Part shown: in pieces, positions 32,253-41,813 of the stretch
Layout: the number at the start of each line of letters is the position of its first letter
Position numbering within the stretch: the first letter of the stretch is position 1
Origin: Hygrocybe punicea
Taxonomy: Eukaryota > Basidiomycota > Agaricomycetes > Agaricales > Hygrophoraceae
Length of the DNA stretch: 64,000 nucleotides
NCBI GenBank assembly: GCA_963556145.1
Contig: OY744466.1
Location: forward strand, 2,294,001 to 2,358,000
Direction of reading: 5' to 3'
Notes under the pieces: model-generated
Databases searched by the model: none
The model's input: the letters and a program-made list of their open reading frames with translations, nothing else
What the model was told of the DNA's origin: nothing
Made by a program: the position numbers and the translations under genes

Positions 32253-34206
32253 TTAATGCGCCGCCGATTTACCTCCCGAAAGAGATTCCGGCCAGTTATT
32301 CATGAACACGTACGCCTCCTCCGTTGCTGGTTGCGCCTTGTATGTTTTGGCGAGGCTCTCGTCTGTGTCGGGAGCGCAGAGTTGGTTAACCGATGGATTT
32401 ACCAAAGACAAATCAAAAACCTACATGTCGGATCATCCGCCAAGTAAACAAAATGCTTCAACGCCCATGTCTGCCCAGCAGCCGCCTCGTCCTTCCTCCT
32501 CTGCCTCTGCTCGTTCTGTCGGAAATGAGAGGACCACCCCCTGGTGTCAGTATTCTCTGGTGATAAAGAAAAGAAAACACTGACCTCGATCTTCACCTTC
32601 TCTCTACTAGCAAGTTCAAAGTCTCCCGTCATGATACCCTTCGCCACAATTGCCCACAGTCGCCGGGTCTCGAACTCTCCCATCGCGCCACCCGGATCCC
32701 CGCCTCGCGCGTCTACCAAGGTCTTTTGCTCACCGCCCTCCTCCTTCCCGGGTACGTGGTAGAACACAAGCCCCTTGACTTCGCCGTGCAATGCCTTGTG
32801 TTTGGGCTTCAGGTGCGACGTCCCGTCCCATGTGCCCTCAACAATGTGAGGATCGCTCTGAGACGGCGGAGGTGGGGAGAGGGTTGCCGTGAACGAGTGG
32901 GCCCTCCCACTGAAGTAACCCTTGCCCTCGTACTTGATCTGCGGGAAAAAAAGGGTGGAAGGCTGGGTAGACAAGGCGTATAAGGGGCTTACCACTGTGG
33001 CCCATCCAGTGCTCGAGACGATGTGGCTGGTCTCCGTAAGCTCTATGTAGGGGCTGCCATACCACAGCCCCTCGATGCGCAGCTTTGGGAAAGTGATGAG
33101 GTACTCCTCAGGCTCACCGCCTGTAATGTCGACGTTGAGGACGGCGTGTCCGACTTGCTTGACGGTGATCGAAGTGCCTGGAGATGTGTGTGTGTGTGGT
33201 CAGTTAGGTTTCGCGTGGGCCTCGAGGGATAGCAGGGAAGGATGGACGGGTCGCGCGCACCGTTGAACACTGTCCTTTGCGCATTGTACCCGACCAGTCG
33301 CAGTCCCTTGCACTTGTTCTCGATGACGTATGCGGTGATGGGCGGGTGGTGGGAGACTTGTTCGACGAGAAGGTTGGTTTGACCGAGGCCGTCGACATCG
33401 GGCCATTGGCCGTAGAAAAGTCTGGGTGTCGGTTCGGGTCAGCAGATGAAGAGGTACCATCGGTGGCCATGAGGATGTGACCGTTCTCGTTATATGGAAT
33501 TGAAGAAAATGACGTACTCTCCGAGGACCGGGTTAAGAGGTCTATGAGGATAGGGTTTGTGTCAGTGGAAGGAGGCGGCGAAAATGACGTACTTCTTCTC
33601 GGACCCAGCAGTCTCATTGCGAGAGGTATACTGGCCTTTTAGAGTGCTCTGACGACGATGCGATAGAACGTTGGGTATGAGTGACCTGTGGAGCTGGAAA
33701 TTGGACAGGTTCTCACGAGAAACCATTTGAACACGGCGAGGGCTCTGTTTTCTGGGGTTGCAGCCTCCGCAATAGCGGCGAACAGATCTGGGTGTTCACA
33801 CCAATAGGCTGGAAGGCGGTGAGTTTGGTTTTTTTTAAAAGCCGATGAATCTGCATACCAGGGTATTCTGTGAGCGAGACTGGCGAGAGGATGAAGGGCG
33901 GTGCAGAAATTGTGGACAGGTCGCCGGACATCACAGCGATGCTAATTGGGAGGGAGAATGAGCGGATAGACCATGGGTAAGCGCGTGAAGGCAGGCTCAG
34001 TTTCTGCACGAGAGGTTTCTCGAGCGCACAGGGACTGCTTTCCCTGGCGCAGTTAGATCTGATCTGGTACTTACGATTTGAGAAAGGATGTCCAGCTGCC
34101 GCGCTGAGCGGCAGGGACAGCCTAGAAATGAAAATTTGGTGAGCGAAGATGCAAGGATTAAAGAGAGAGAGAGAACTGGCCTCTCCTGGTAGCTGGTCAG
34201 ACATGG
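32253..34206 (-). CDS. kes1: oxysterol-binding protein, Kes1/Osh4 type
   Basis: A multi-exon minus-strand gene. In order the exons encode GSWTSFLKS, MSGDLSTISAPPFILSPVSL, TEYPAYWCEHPDLFAAI, FKWFL, GQYTSRNETAGSEKKPLNPV, LGELFYGQWPD and the family signature EQVSHHPPITAYVIENKCKG. Then come TGGEPEEYLITFPKLRIEGLW, KYEGKGYFSGRAHSF, KGLVFYHVPG, QTWALKHFVYLADDPTYESL and the C-terminus VFMNNWPESLSGGKSAAH. KPLNPVLGE and EQVSHHPP are the sterol and PI4P contact motifs of ORP domains. No PH domain or ankyrin repeats are visible, so it is a short soluble ORP. Such proteins exchange sterol for PI4P between membranes and oppose Sec14-dependent Golgi traffic. The first exon (MSDQLPGEA from 34206) is not joined by a standard GT in the right phase, so that junction is uncertain. 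Confidence 0.9.
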
Positions 34207-34323
34207 ACGACGATGGATACAGCGATGGTCGATACAAGGCAAAGCCCCACAACGTACTCCTGTCGCAGAACCACGTGGCGAAACGTGTATGTTGTGTTAC
34301 GGCTCTGACCAGTCCACAGACCA

Positions 34324-34408
34324 GTCCACTGCCGTTATGCTTCACTCGCTAGTCCACTGCTGTTATGATTCACTCGACTAGTCTACTGCTGTTATGATTC
34401 ACTCGCGA
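34324..34408 (+). repeat. three tandem 28-29 bp repeats upstream of two divergent genes
   Basis: Three successive copies of a unit reading AGTCCACTGCTGTTATGATT followed by CACTCG and one to three variable bases, starting at about 34324, 34352 and 34381. They lie between the divergent Kes1-like (34206) and DUF6699 (34933) genes, so they could carry repeated factor sites. A shorter accagtccac duplication precedes them. Confidence 0.75.
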
Positions 34409-34932
34409 ATTCCTCTCCGAGTCCTTCGCCGACTCGCAGCGCCGAGTCATTTTTTTATTTCCGAGTCACACATCCGGCAATTCACGAGCGGAGTCACAAA
34501 TCCATCACTGCCATATCCGGTTACCGCTACCTCCTTCTCCTCCTCATCCCTCTCTCCAGCGACCAACGACTCCCGCTGCCCGGTACTCTACCGCCTCGAA
34601 CTTGCTTCTGGCTTTCTCTGCGCGTCGATGGCTGCATTTCCCTCGCATTTCAGCCTCTACTCCCCAAACCCGTCCCTGCGGAATGAACTTTCCGCTCGGT
34701 ATCGAACGCACACAACATTGTACAGTCCGCAACGTTGCTGACACCCCCATTTCAATCCCTCCCCCAGATGTCCCTCAACTTACAATCTCTTGCGGATGCA
34801 TATTTCAACCGCACGCGTCTCTGGACTTCTGCACCCTGGCCCTCCTCTAAGCCGTGGAACCCTACCTTGGGGTTATGTGGGTATATATAACCCTTTACAC
34901 ACGCAGCCCCCCCTCTGTTCCTCCCCACCATC

Positions 34933-35649
34933 ATGAAGCCCAATCACTTCTCACCCCATACCCCCCATCCACTCATATCGCCCTCACCACCCTCATCCCC
35001 TCCCCGATACTCTCCCTCTCCCTCCCCTCCGCTGAGCCCCCCGCCTCTCAAGCTCGTCGGTTCCCCGTATTGGCGCTCACCGCTACCACCAGTGTCCGAA
35101 CCCGATTACTACCACCACCACCAATACCATCCACAACCCCATCATTACCTTGCCGCTCCCGTCTCGTTACACCCCCTCCTCAGATTCTCGTTCTCCCCCA
35201 TCATAGCATTCGATCTTCTGCGCCATCCCTCTACTATTACAACCCTACCTGATCACCGTGCCCTTTCTCCCATCACTCTTGCAGAGCCCGCAACCAACCC
35301 CCCGCTATCCTCCCTAACCATCATCTCACCCCACCTCCCATGGCTGATCACCGTGTCGTCGCATAGTCAAAATAAATTTGTATTGGTGTCAGAGGTCCTT
35401 CTCGCCCTGCACCGTGCGCTCTCTCTCCCTGTCACCTCCGACTACGATCAACAGCCATCCGATGATGCATTATTCCGCGCGAACAACGAGTATCAGCGTC
35501 GGACACTGGCCATTTCAGATTGGCGCGCACGTGAAGAGGAACGATGGAGGGGCATGAAACGCATCGATTTTCTAGGTGGTCGCACTCGCTTCCTCGGCCT
35601 TTCTTGTATGGGAAGAGAACCAGGGGTATGGGTTCTCAGTGTTTTCTAA
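34933..35649 (+). CDS. DUF6699-domain protein
   Basis: An intronless frame of 238 residues from the ATG at 34933. The first ~75 residues are a Pro/Ser/His-rich disordered tail (SPSPPSSPPRYSPSPSPPL and YYHHHQYHPQPHHY). The rest is the domain I recognise as DUF6699 of Agaricomycetes: LHPLLRF, IAFDLLRHP, AEPATNPPLSSLTIISPHLP, WLITVSS, FVLVSEVLLALHRALSLPV, then a basic helix (RRTLAISDWRAREEERWRG) and RIDFLGGRTRFLGL. These proteins are lineage-expanded and no biochemical role is established. The frame ends with a natural TAA. Confidence 0.75.
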   Translation: MKPNHFSPHTPHPLISPSPPSSPPRYSPSPSPPLSPPPLKLVGSPYWRSPLPPVSEPDYYHHHQYHPQPHHYLAAPVSLHPLLRFSFSPIIAFDLLRHPSTITTLPDHRALSPITLAEPATNPPLSSLTIISPHLPWLITVSSHSQNKFVLVSEVLLALHRALSLPVTSDYDQQPSDDALFRANNEYQRRTLAISDWRAREEERWRGMKRIDFLGGRTRFLGLSCMGREPGVWVLSVF

Positions 35650-35979
35650 CGGTCCCCCCCCACAAACACACACACACACACATCGCCCTACCATGCATGG
35701 GTACTATATACATTGGAGAATCCCCGCGTACCTTCGGCCGTACTTTCCCCGCACATGCTGCGGGATGTGTATGACGATCGACGAACAGAACGTTATCATG
35801 TTACTCAACATGTACTACTCCCTTGCCTCTACCAGTCTCTTCAGACAATGCCTTCTAGCTGTAATCGTTGTACTTTTGTATCCGTTGTCTTCTATAGAGA
35901 GCTGATCACTACGAAGAAATCTTTGTCCTCTCACTTGACGCTTGGACGGTCATGCGGATTTTCCCGTTCTTTTTCAAAT

Positions 35980-37540
35980 TCTGTCGCAGTGAGCGTGACT
36001 TGCGGACGTTCCAAGACTCGCAGACGCTCAAAATTACCTCCAGAACTAGTCGATGCCATAGACCATTTACACTGATACCAAGGGGCTTACAACCTGTAGT
36101 TTGGTTTGCAAAGTCTGGCGACCTTCCACTCTTTGGCACCTGCTCGCTGCCGTACGATTGGCCATATCCCCGGCTGCCTGAGTCCAATTCCTAAAGTCTT
36201 CTGTCACCCGTCTCGAGATAGTGGGGTAATATAACACATCCGGAGAAGTCGAATTCCTGCCACAACTTGTTAAATTGTTCCCTTCAAAATCACTTTACTT
36301 GGCTTTTATCCCCTTGTCGATGCTTGGACACTCACACCACGGCGGCTTTTTATGCAGAACTTTGAAACCTTATCGTCAGTTTATCACTCGAGGAAATATA
36401 CTTGGATGCGTTTTTCGAGTGCTCTTTCCCATCTCTACGCTCAATTAAAATCAAGTCAGCTTTGTGGCGTTACACTGCGCCGTTCTCGTTACCACTGCCT
36501 TCTTCTCACTACAGGTTGCCTTGCAATTTGCAAAAATCTAGAACTTGAAAATATGGGACTTGGTCAGCCAGGAGCTGGCTTCTCTCGTTGGACAAGACTC
36601 TTCACACTATCTCTACCCAGGATCTCGGTGGGGCGGGCGGAAACCATTACAAGATTCTTGCGAGCCATGGGCAATATCTTGGAGAGAATAAGCTTTGAAA
36701 TAACAGGTCGGCCCCCCAAGAGGTCATCTTCCCCGTAGCCTCATTGAATCCGTAAAAAATCATGGTTGTGTAGCCGATGGCCCGATGACACTCTTTTCCG
36801 TTCTCTCGACTCGAGCGGTAACATGCGGCTGCGTTTTCGTTGACTTCAACCTCACGAATGGCACTGACTCACATACCGAATGGGTCACCGAAATGCTATC
36901 GCAGATAGCCTCGACTCACTTGGGGGGAAGTGGCATTCACACTTCCCTTCGACGCCGTTAGTCATGATACCGATTTCTTTAGCTGGAGTGCGCTAGAAAT
37001 GGTGTTTTTGCACAACCACCGTTCTCCAGACTAAGTGAAAATCCAACTTTTCTGTTCTGCGCGGTTACACGTTTATTTCTTGGCAAAGTCGGTTTTACCG
37101 ATGTCGTATCCTTGGTGCCGGGTTGCCTCAAGCTTTAACTCCAGGCGGAAAAGGTCATGCAACGAAATGCTTTCGCCGTCGCCCACCTTACACAAACCCT
37201 CCCGAGCGAGGAGGACGTGCTCCGGGTCTCATTTAACATTTTAGGAACACGAGTTGTCGTGGAGTTTCATACGTATCCGCCATCACAGGTCAACGCTTAC
37301 CCTCGTTTGCTTGCCATTCGTTACTTGCAATTGCCCTCGTTCATGTTCGCATGTTTTTTATTCTTTCTTGCACAGGCACCCAGGACGATGCCGCGTTGAT
37401 TGTCAAAAAAGTGGTCGGAAAGACGAGGGATCCACTTTTCCGTCGTGTGCTAGCATTTGTACCTACTTGGACAACGTCACATTCCCTTCTCTTCGTTCCA
37501 TACGTTCTCTATGGAGAGCTTCAAACTCGAAAAAGAGGCC
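35980..37540 (+). pseudogene. decayed F-box/LRR gene
   Basis: An F-box is readable across frames: KLPPELVDAI at about 36031, then LTTCSLVCK, VWRPSTLWHLL and LAISP up to about 36180, where a stop follows. Later fragments (36352-36738, 37035-37244 and 37254-37540) have the leucine-rich character of such proteins (LELENMGLGQ, TRLFTLSLPRISVG, NILERISFEI) but are separated by stops and frame changes without matching introns. It is unlike the intact F-box gene at 6940-8715 in detail, so it is not its recent duplicate. It ends close to the PUS3 stop on the opposite strand. Confidence 0.6.
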
Positions 37541-37563
37541 GAACGCCTTCACCTTTTGGCGCA

Positions 37564-39174
37564 CTACTCATCTTCATCGTCGATGCTTACCGAATCCGCC
37601 TCTGCCTGCCTCCTTTCCTCTTTCCGCAGCCCCTTCCCTCGGCGCCACCGCTCGTTCGCCACCTCAACGCTATCCAGCCGGTTTCGCCTGAGCAGCGGCA
37701 CGTACTTGGCCGTACGGCGAAATGTACCACCTCCTAGCGGGATGTTGATTGCCACATGGTTGTCAGCCATCATCGTGGGGGTCAGCCCGGTTTGTGCGAG
37801 AGGAGGCAGGAGGTCAAGGGGTGGTGCAAGGTGGTGCTGGGCTGCTGCTGCGAGGAAATGCGCATCGAGAGTGGTGCGGATGGCAGAGCGTGTATGGATT
37901 GAATGCAGTTGGTGGTAGATGCCCATGGTAGCGCCCCTCTCAGCTGGATCTGGCGCTTCATTGTCGTTGTGCCATTGAATGTCGGATTCGTCGTAGCTAC
38001 ATTCCCATAGTACAAGAGGTAGCCCATCCGCCATTTGATACTCGGGTTTGCGATCGACTATTCGCAAGTCGGGGTCGCTCATTTCAAATTTGGGATCCGA
38101 GTGCTCCGCGCCAACGTTGAGGAGTGAAGATACGACCGAAGGATGCTCCAGCCCAGAGCCGATGAGAAATAAAACTGCCATGATGTGCCGCACTTGGTGG
38201 TACAAGAATGCTGTTCCAACCAGGTCTAGGACATAGAGTGTGTCATTGTTGGCCACTCCTGCATTGGAGATGGGGCTGATCTCGGCGCGTAGAATCCGCC
38301 GCTTGAAATTTGTGATTTGCTTTGCTGGATCGAGTTTACATAGATTGCGAAAATCGTGCTCCCCGACAAGCCGGCGGGCTCCGTCTCGCATGAGAGAGAC
38401 GTTGAGACCGTGCGAGCTAAAGAAATACTTGTAGTGGCGGTGCTTGCAAGCGAAGCGTGCAGAGAAGGTTGGTGCAACGGGGGACCAGGCGAGAACGCGT
38501 ATCGTAGGAGGCAGAACGCGGTTTATGATGGAAACGTACCGCAACTCGGCTGGTCGTGCAGGTTGTCCTGAAATGCTCGACGGAGAATCGACCAATGAGT
38601 CATCCGTGAATGCAAAATCGTTAAGAAATCCTGATGCGTCCGAGTCTGCATGTTCAGAAGTTGTGGAACAGTCCGACTCAGAACTGTGTTGTGGTGTGTC
38701 TTGAGACTTGCCAATTGCACCATCGCTATTGCGGTCCACGACCTTTTTCGCTTCGAGCGCGGTCCTAACCCACACCGATACCACCTGTCCTGCGGCGCTG
38801 ACTCCTCTATCTGTCCGACCGCACCGTTCCCACCCACAGGCCTCAAGCCCGCCGTCAGGATCTACCAACCATGTCTGCGCCAGGGCGTTGAATAAGACCT
38901 CCTCGACCGTTGGAAGTGGGGTAGGTCCTTCTTGGAACGCAAGGCCATTGTACTCCCAGCCAGAATAGCAGAATTTGAGTGCAATCTTCCGTACGGGATA
39001 TGTACTGAAGTCGATTAACTTTGTGGTCTGCGCGGCTGTGTGTTTGCATTGTGTTGAATTGCGGTCCAATGTAATGAGCCGAGCCAAGAGCTCCTCCTTC
39101 GTCCAGTTGTGGTATGATCGGGCAGACGACGGCGACATGGTGCGCAGTGGTGGAAGAAAGACCCTAAAGGGCAT
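37564..39174 (-). CDS. DEG1: tRNA pseudouridine(38/39) synthase, Deg1/Pus3
   Basis: An intronless frame of 536 residues. The TruA-family core begins with KIALKFCYSGWEYNGLAFQ and has the catalytic loop CGRTDRGVSAAGQVVSVWVR, with the nucleophilic Asp at about residue 122. Then come ELRYVSIINRVLPPTIRVLAW, FSARFACKHRHYKYFF, RLVGEHDFRNLCKLDP and FLYHQVRHIMAVLFLIGSGL. It should convert U38/U39 of many tRNAs to pseudouridine in the anticodon stem. A second in-frame Met (MSPSSARS) lies 12 codons in and could be the real start. The N-terminal RVFLPPLRTMSPSSARSYHN is weakly amphipathic, so dual targeting is possible. The C-terminal tail is basic, then acidic. Confidence 0.93.
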   Translation of the reverse strand: MPFRVFLPPLRTMSPSSARSYHNWTKEELLARLITLDRNSTQCKHTAAQTTKLIDFSTYPVRKIALKFCYSGWEYNGLAFQEGPTPLPTVEEVLFNALAQTWLVDPDGGLEACGWERCGRTDRGVSAAGQVVSVWVRTALEAKKVVDRNSDGAIGKSQDTPQHSSESDCSTTSEHADSDASGFLNDFAFTDDSLVDSPSSISGQPARPAELRYVSIINRVLPPTIRVLAWSPVAPTFSARFACKHRHYKYFFSSHGLNVSLMRDGARRLVGEHDFRNLCKLDPAKQITNFKRRILRAEISPISNAGVANNDTLYVLDLVGTAFLYHQVRHIMAVLFLIGSGLEHPSVVSSLLNVGAEHSDPKFEMSDPDLRIVDRKPEYQMADGLPLVLWECSYDESDIQWHNDNEAPDPAERGATMGIYHQLHSIHTRSAIRTTLDAHFLAAAAQHHLAPPLDLLPPLAQTGLTPTMMADNHVAINIPLGGGTFRRTAKYVPLLRRNRLDSVEVANERWRRGKGLRKEERRQAEADSVSIDDEDE

Positions 39175-39357
39175 AAACCTCTGCTGTCGGTGACCGTCTT
39201 CGACCTGAGGCGCGCTGGACTGGATTCTGCAGACAACTTGATTACTGGCAAAGCCCTACATAACTTGAAGATACTTTGAAAAGCACGTGACCCTCGGTAT
39301 CTGATTCTGATTTTACTTTGCACTCGAAGGCTGCTGCAGAAAGCGTTCGCGTTGGCT
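39175..39357. promoter_or_regulatory. divergent promoter, PUS3 / otubain
   Basis: 183 bp between the divergent start codons of PUS3 (39174, minus) and the otubain gene (39358, plus). No TATA box is evident. The two genes probably share a bidirectional promoter. Confidence 0.5.
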
Positions 39358-40812
39358 ATGCAACTTACGGAAAACGTGCCCTTCGCGGATGGTTCACAGA
39401 ATAAACGAACAAATCCTGAGTCTCCGCCTCTGCCGCCTCCGCGTCAGTATTCCTTTATCTTTCAATCTTGACTAAATCTTGACGTTCTCGACGACCTCAT
39501 ACCGACAATCAGCCTTACCTAAAATTGCAGGCCTCCCTGATGTGGAGGATGAAGTTCCTCCCCCTTCTCCATTTGCAATTTCTGACATCCTTGATGTTCC
39601 CGGTAAGTCGCGCTCACTCATGCCAATTCTAACGCGCAACGTTTGTCTTCACCCTGTACAGAGCTCAAGACTTTCACTTCCACGGAATTATACGACATGA
39701 ACCAAGTGAAGCTTATCCGGCATTTCAATCTTCTGGATTTTCCATTCAATTCAAACACAGGAACTTTTCGACGACAGTATACCTCACCGACCCTTGATCG
39801 ATGCCATCGTCGATATGTCAGTATTGCGCGTTGAATACGAGAAGGGTTCCCCGTCTTTTCTACGGCAGATCGATTGGCTGAGTAAAAACGGATACCACAG
39901 TATCAGGCGGGCCCGAGGTGAGCGCTTCGTCATATTTGGCTCCAGGTAACTAGACAAAGCTCGATCACTAGGTGATGGCGATTGCTTCTATCGATGTGAA
40001 GTACAAAATTCTGTTCACAAAATTCTTTTTCTTATCTTCTATAGTCGTCACCAGCCCTGGCATTCGCATATGTGGAAAGGATCATGCACGCATTTGATCG
40101 TGATTTTGCGGTAGCCAGCGCGAAATCTATCCTGGAATCCAGTCTCTCCACGTTGAAGTCCGCTGGCTTCGAGGAACTTGTATATGAGGATTTTTATGAT
40201 ATCTTTGTTTCGATTATCAATCAAATCGCTGTGCCGGAACCCAACGGATCCATCTTGACTCCAAAATATTTACTGGACGCTTTCCAAGTCGCTGAATGTG
40301 TGTTTTCTCGCCTCCTGAATGTGAAGTTTGACTAATTCTCCATCAGCTTCGAATGCTTTCGTGGTCTACCTTAGGCTGCTAACCTCCGCCCAAATTCGTA
40401 CTAACCCCCAGTCTTATGCTGACTTTCTTTTCCACCCGGAAACTGGAGTTGCCATGGAACCTTGTGGTTTCTGTGAACGCTTCGTGGATGCACCGGGCAA
40501 AGAAGCTGGTTCGTCTTGATATGAGCATTTGTTCCACTAACGTCATGTTACTACATGATCCCTGTCCAGATCACGTCCAGATAATAGCCCTTTCCCGTGC
40601 TCTTCAGCTCAATATTGATATTGCATATCTTGATGGGCATGGCAAGGATGGGCATGTTAATTTCGTCGAGTTTCGAAACGCGGCTGACCCGAGTACCGAA
40701 CCGCTCATTTTGTTGTACCGGTGAGTTTGATTTCTGTTTGTATATCGACCTGCTGCTGAGAAATGTTTCGAGACCTGGGCACTATGATATCTTGATCAAA
40801 GACGGTGCTTAG
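39358..40812 (+). CDS. otubain-type deubiquitinase (peptidase C65)
   Basis: Nine exons give 325 residues: 39358-39442, 39531-39602, 39662-39705, 39761-39917, 39972-39995, 40055-40297, 40347-40508, 40570-40720 and 40773-40812. The catalytic centre spans a 24-nt exon: RARGDGDCFYR-SLAFAYVE, with the nucleophile Cys at residue 124. The catalytic His is in RPGHYDILI (residue 316). Between them lie the otubain features SVLRVEYEKGSPSFLRQIDW, YLLDAFQVAE and IIALSRALQLNIDIAYLDG. The enzyme should cleave polyubiquitin chains in cytosol and nucleus. The usual GDGNC is GDGDC here, an Asn-to-Asp change next to the nucleophile. The N-terminus is Pro-rich and disordered. Confidence 0.9.
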
Positions 40813-41813
40813 CGGCTGGTCGATTTTGTCCTCCCACCAATGTGTAACATGTCATTTTCAATCACTGGAGCACCCGATTTCAAATTCTTATCCATTGTTT
40901 GTTGTCGTGCACAATCACAACCAATAATTTGAGGTAAGTTTGTGTGTTCACAGGTGTTGAATATGTTAGGAACATCAGCTTCAGTTTTACTTTGGGTTAG
41001 CCAATACTTACGATGAAGAACGTCATCATCCGACGACGTATTCTACAACATCCTCTATCGCATCCAGATCTGCAACCTTTGCATCTCCAACCACCAAGTC
41101 CCTAACAGTTCCCCACTCCGCGTCTCACCTGCTTGTTGGTGAGCGGCAGACTCTATCTCACTCAATCATCAGGCAGACCTTGGGTTCCTCCCCTACGGCC
41201 GTGAGTTCATACCACCAGTCCTTTCGTCGTGAACTGGTAGTCCGTGAGCGCTTCGGCAGCCTTTGTTTCTACGTCATCGGCGGATGTGTACCTGAGACTC
41301 GCAGCTAGTGAGGACGCTTTGTCTCAACTTGGGATTTCAGCCAGTAGGGATTCTCATCACCACCGTTCGATAATGGCATCATAGAATGCGTGAGGGCTGG
41401 AAGAGGTCATGGGGATAAATTTATCCCCTGCATCATTGTAATTTTCAAGACTGTCAAGACTTTGCCTCCAGACACGTAGTAAATACAACCTACAACAGAT
41501 CTCTTTCAATAGTTATTTAGTATACTAACAATTGCACAAGACACAAGACCGGGCAAGTTTTGGAGCAGCCGTCAACACCGGTCAACTTCTGTTTCGGGCA
41601 TATTCATCAAGCTGGGAGAGCATTTCATTTTGCTCTTCCCGTGATTTGTGAGAGCTAATCTTCCATGAGCATTCCAGGAGAGCACCAGAGATGTATCACT
41701 GACAATTCTTGAGCGAAAATGGGTAGATGAGCAGGACTGCTGATCATCCCAAGTTCAATTAAAGCCATTTGCCGAAACTCCAATCTATTGAGATGAATTC
41801 CATCAGCGTGTCG
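40813..41813. other. intergenic between convergent genes, no recognised feature
   Basis: A 1-kb gap between the otubain stop and the SNF2 gene stop. No frame shows a known motif; the 41000-41400 stretch is C/T-rich with many short open runs. Nothing assignable. Confidence 0.4.
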
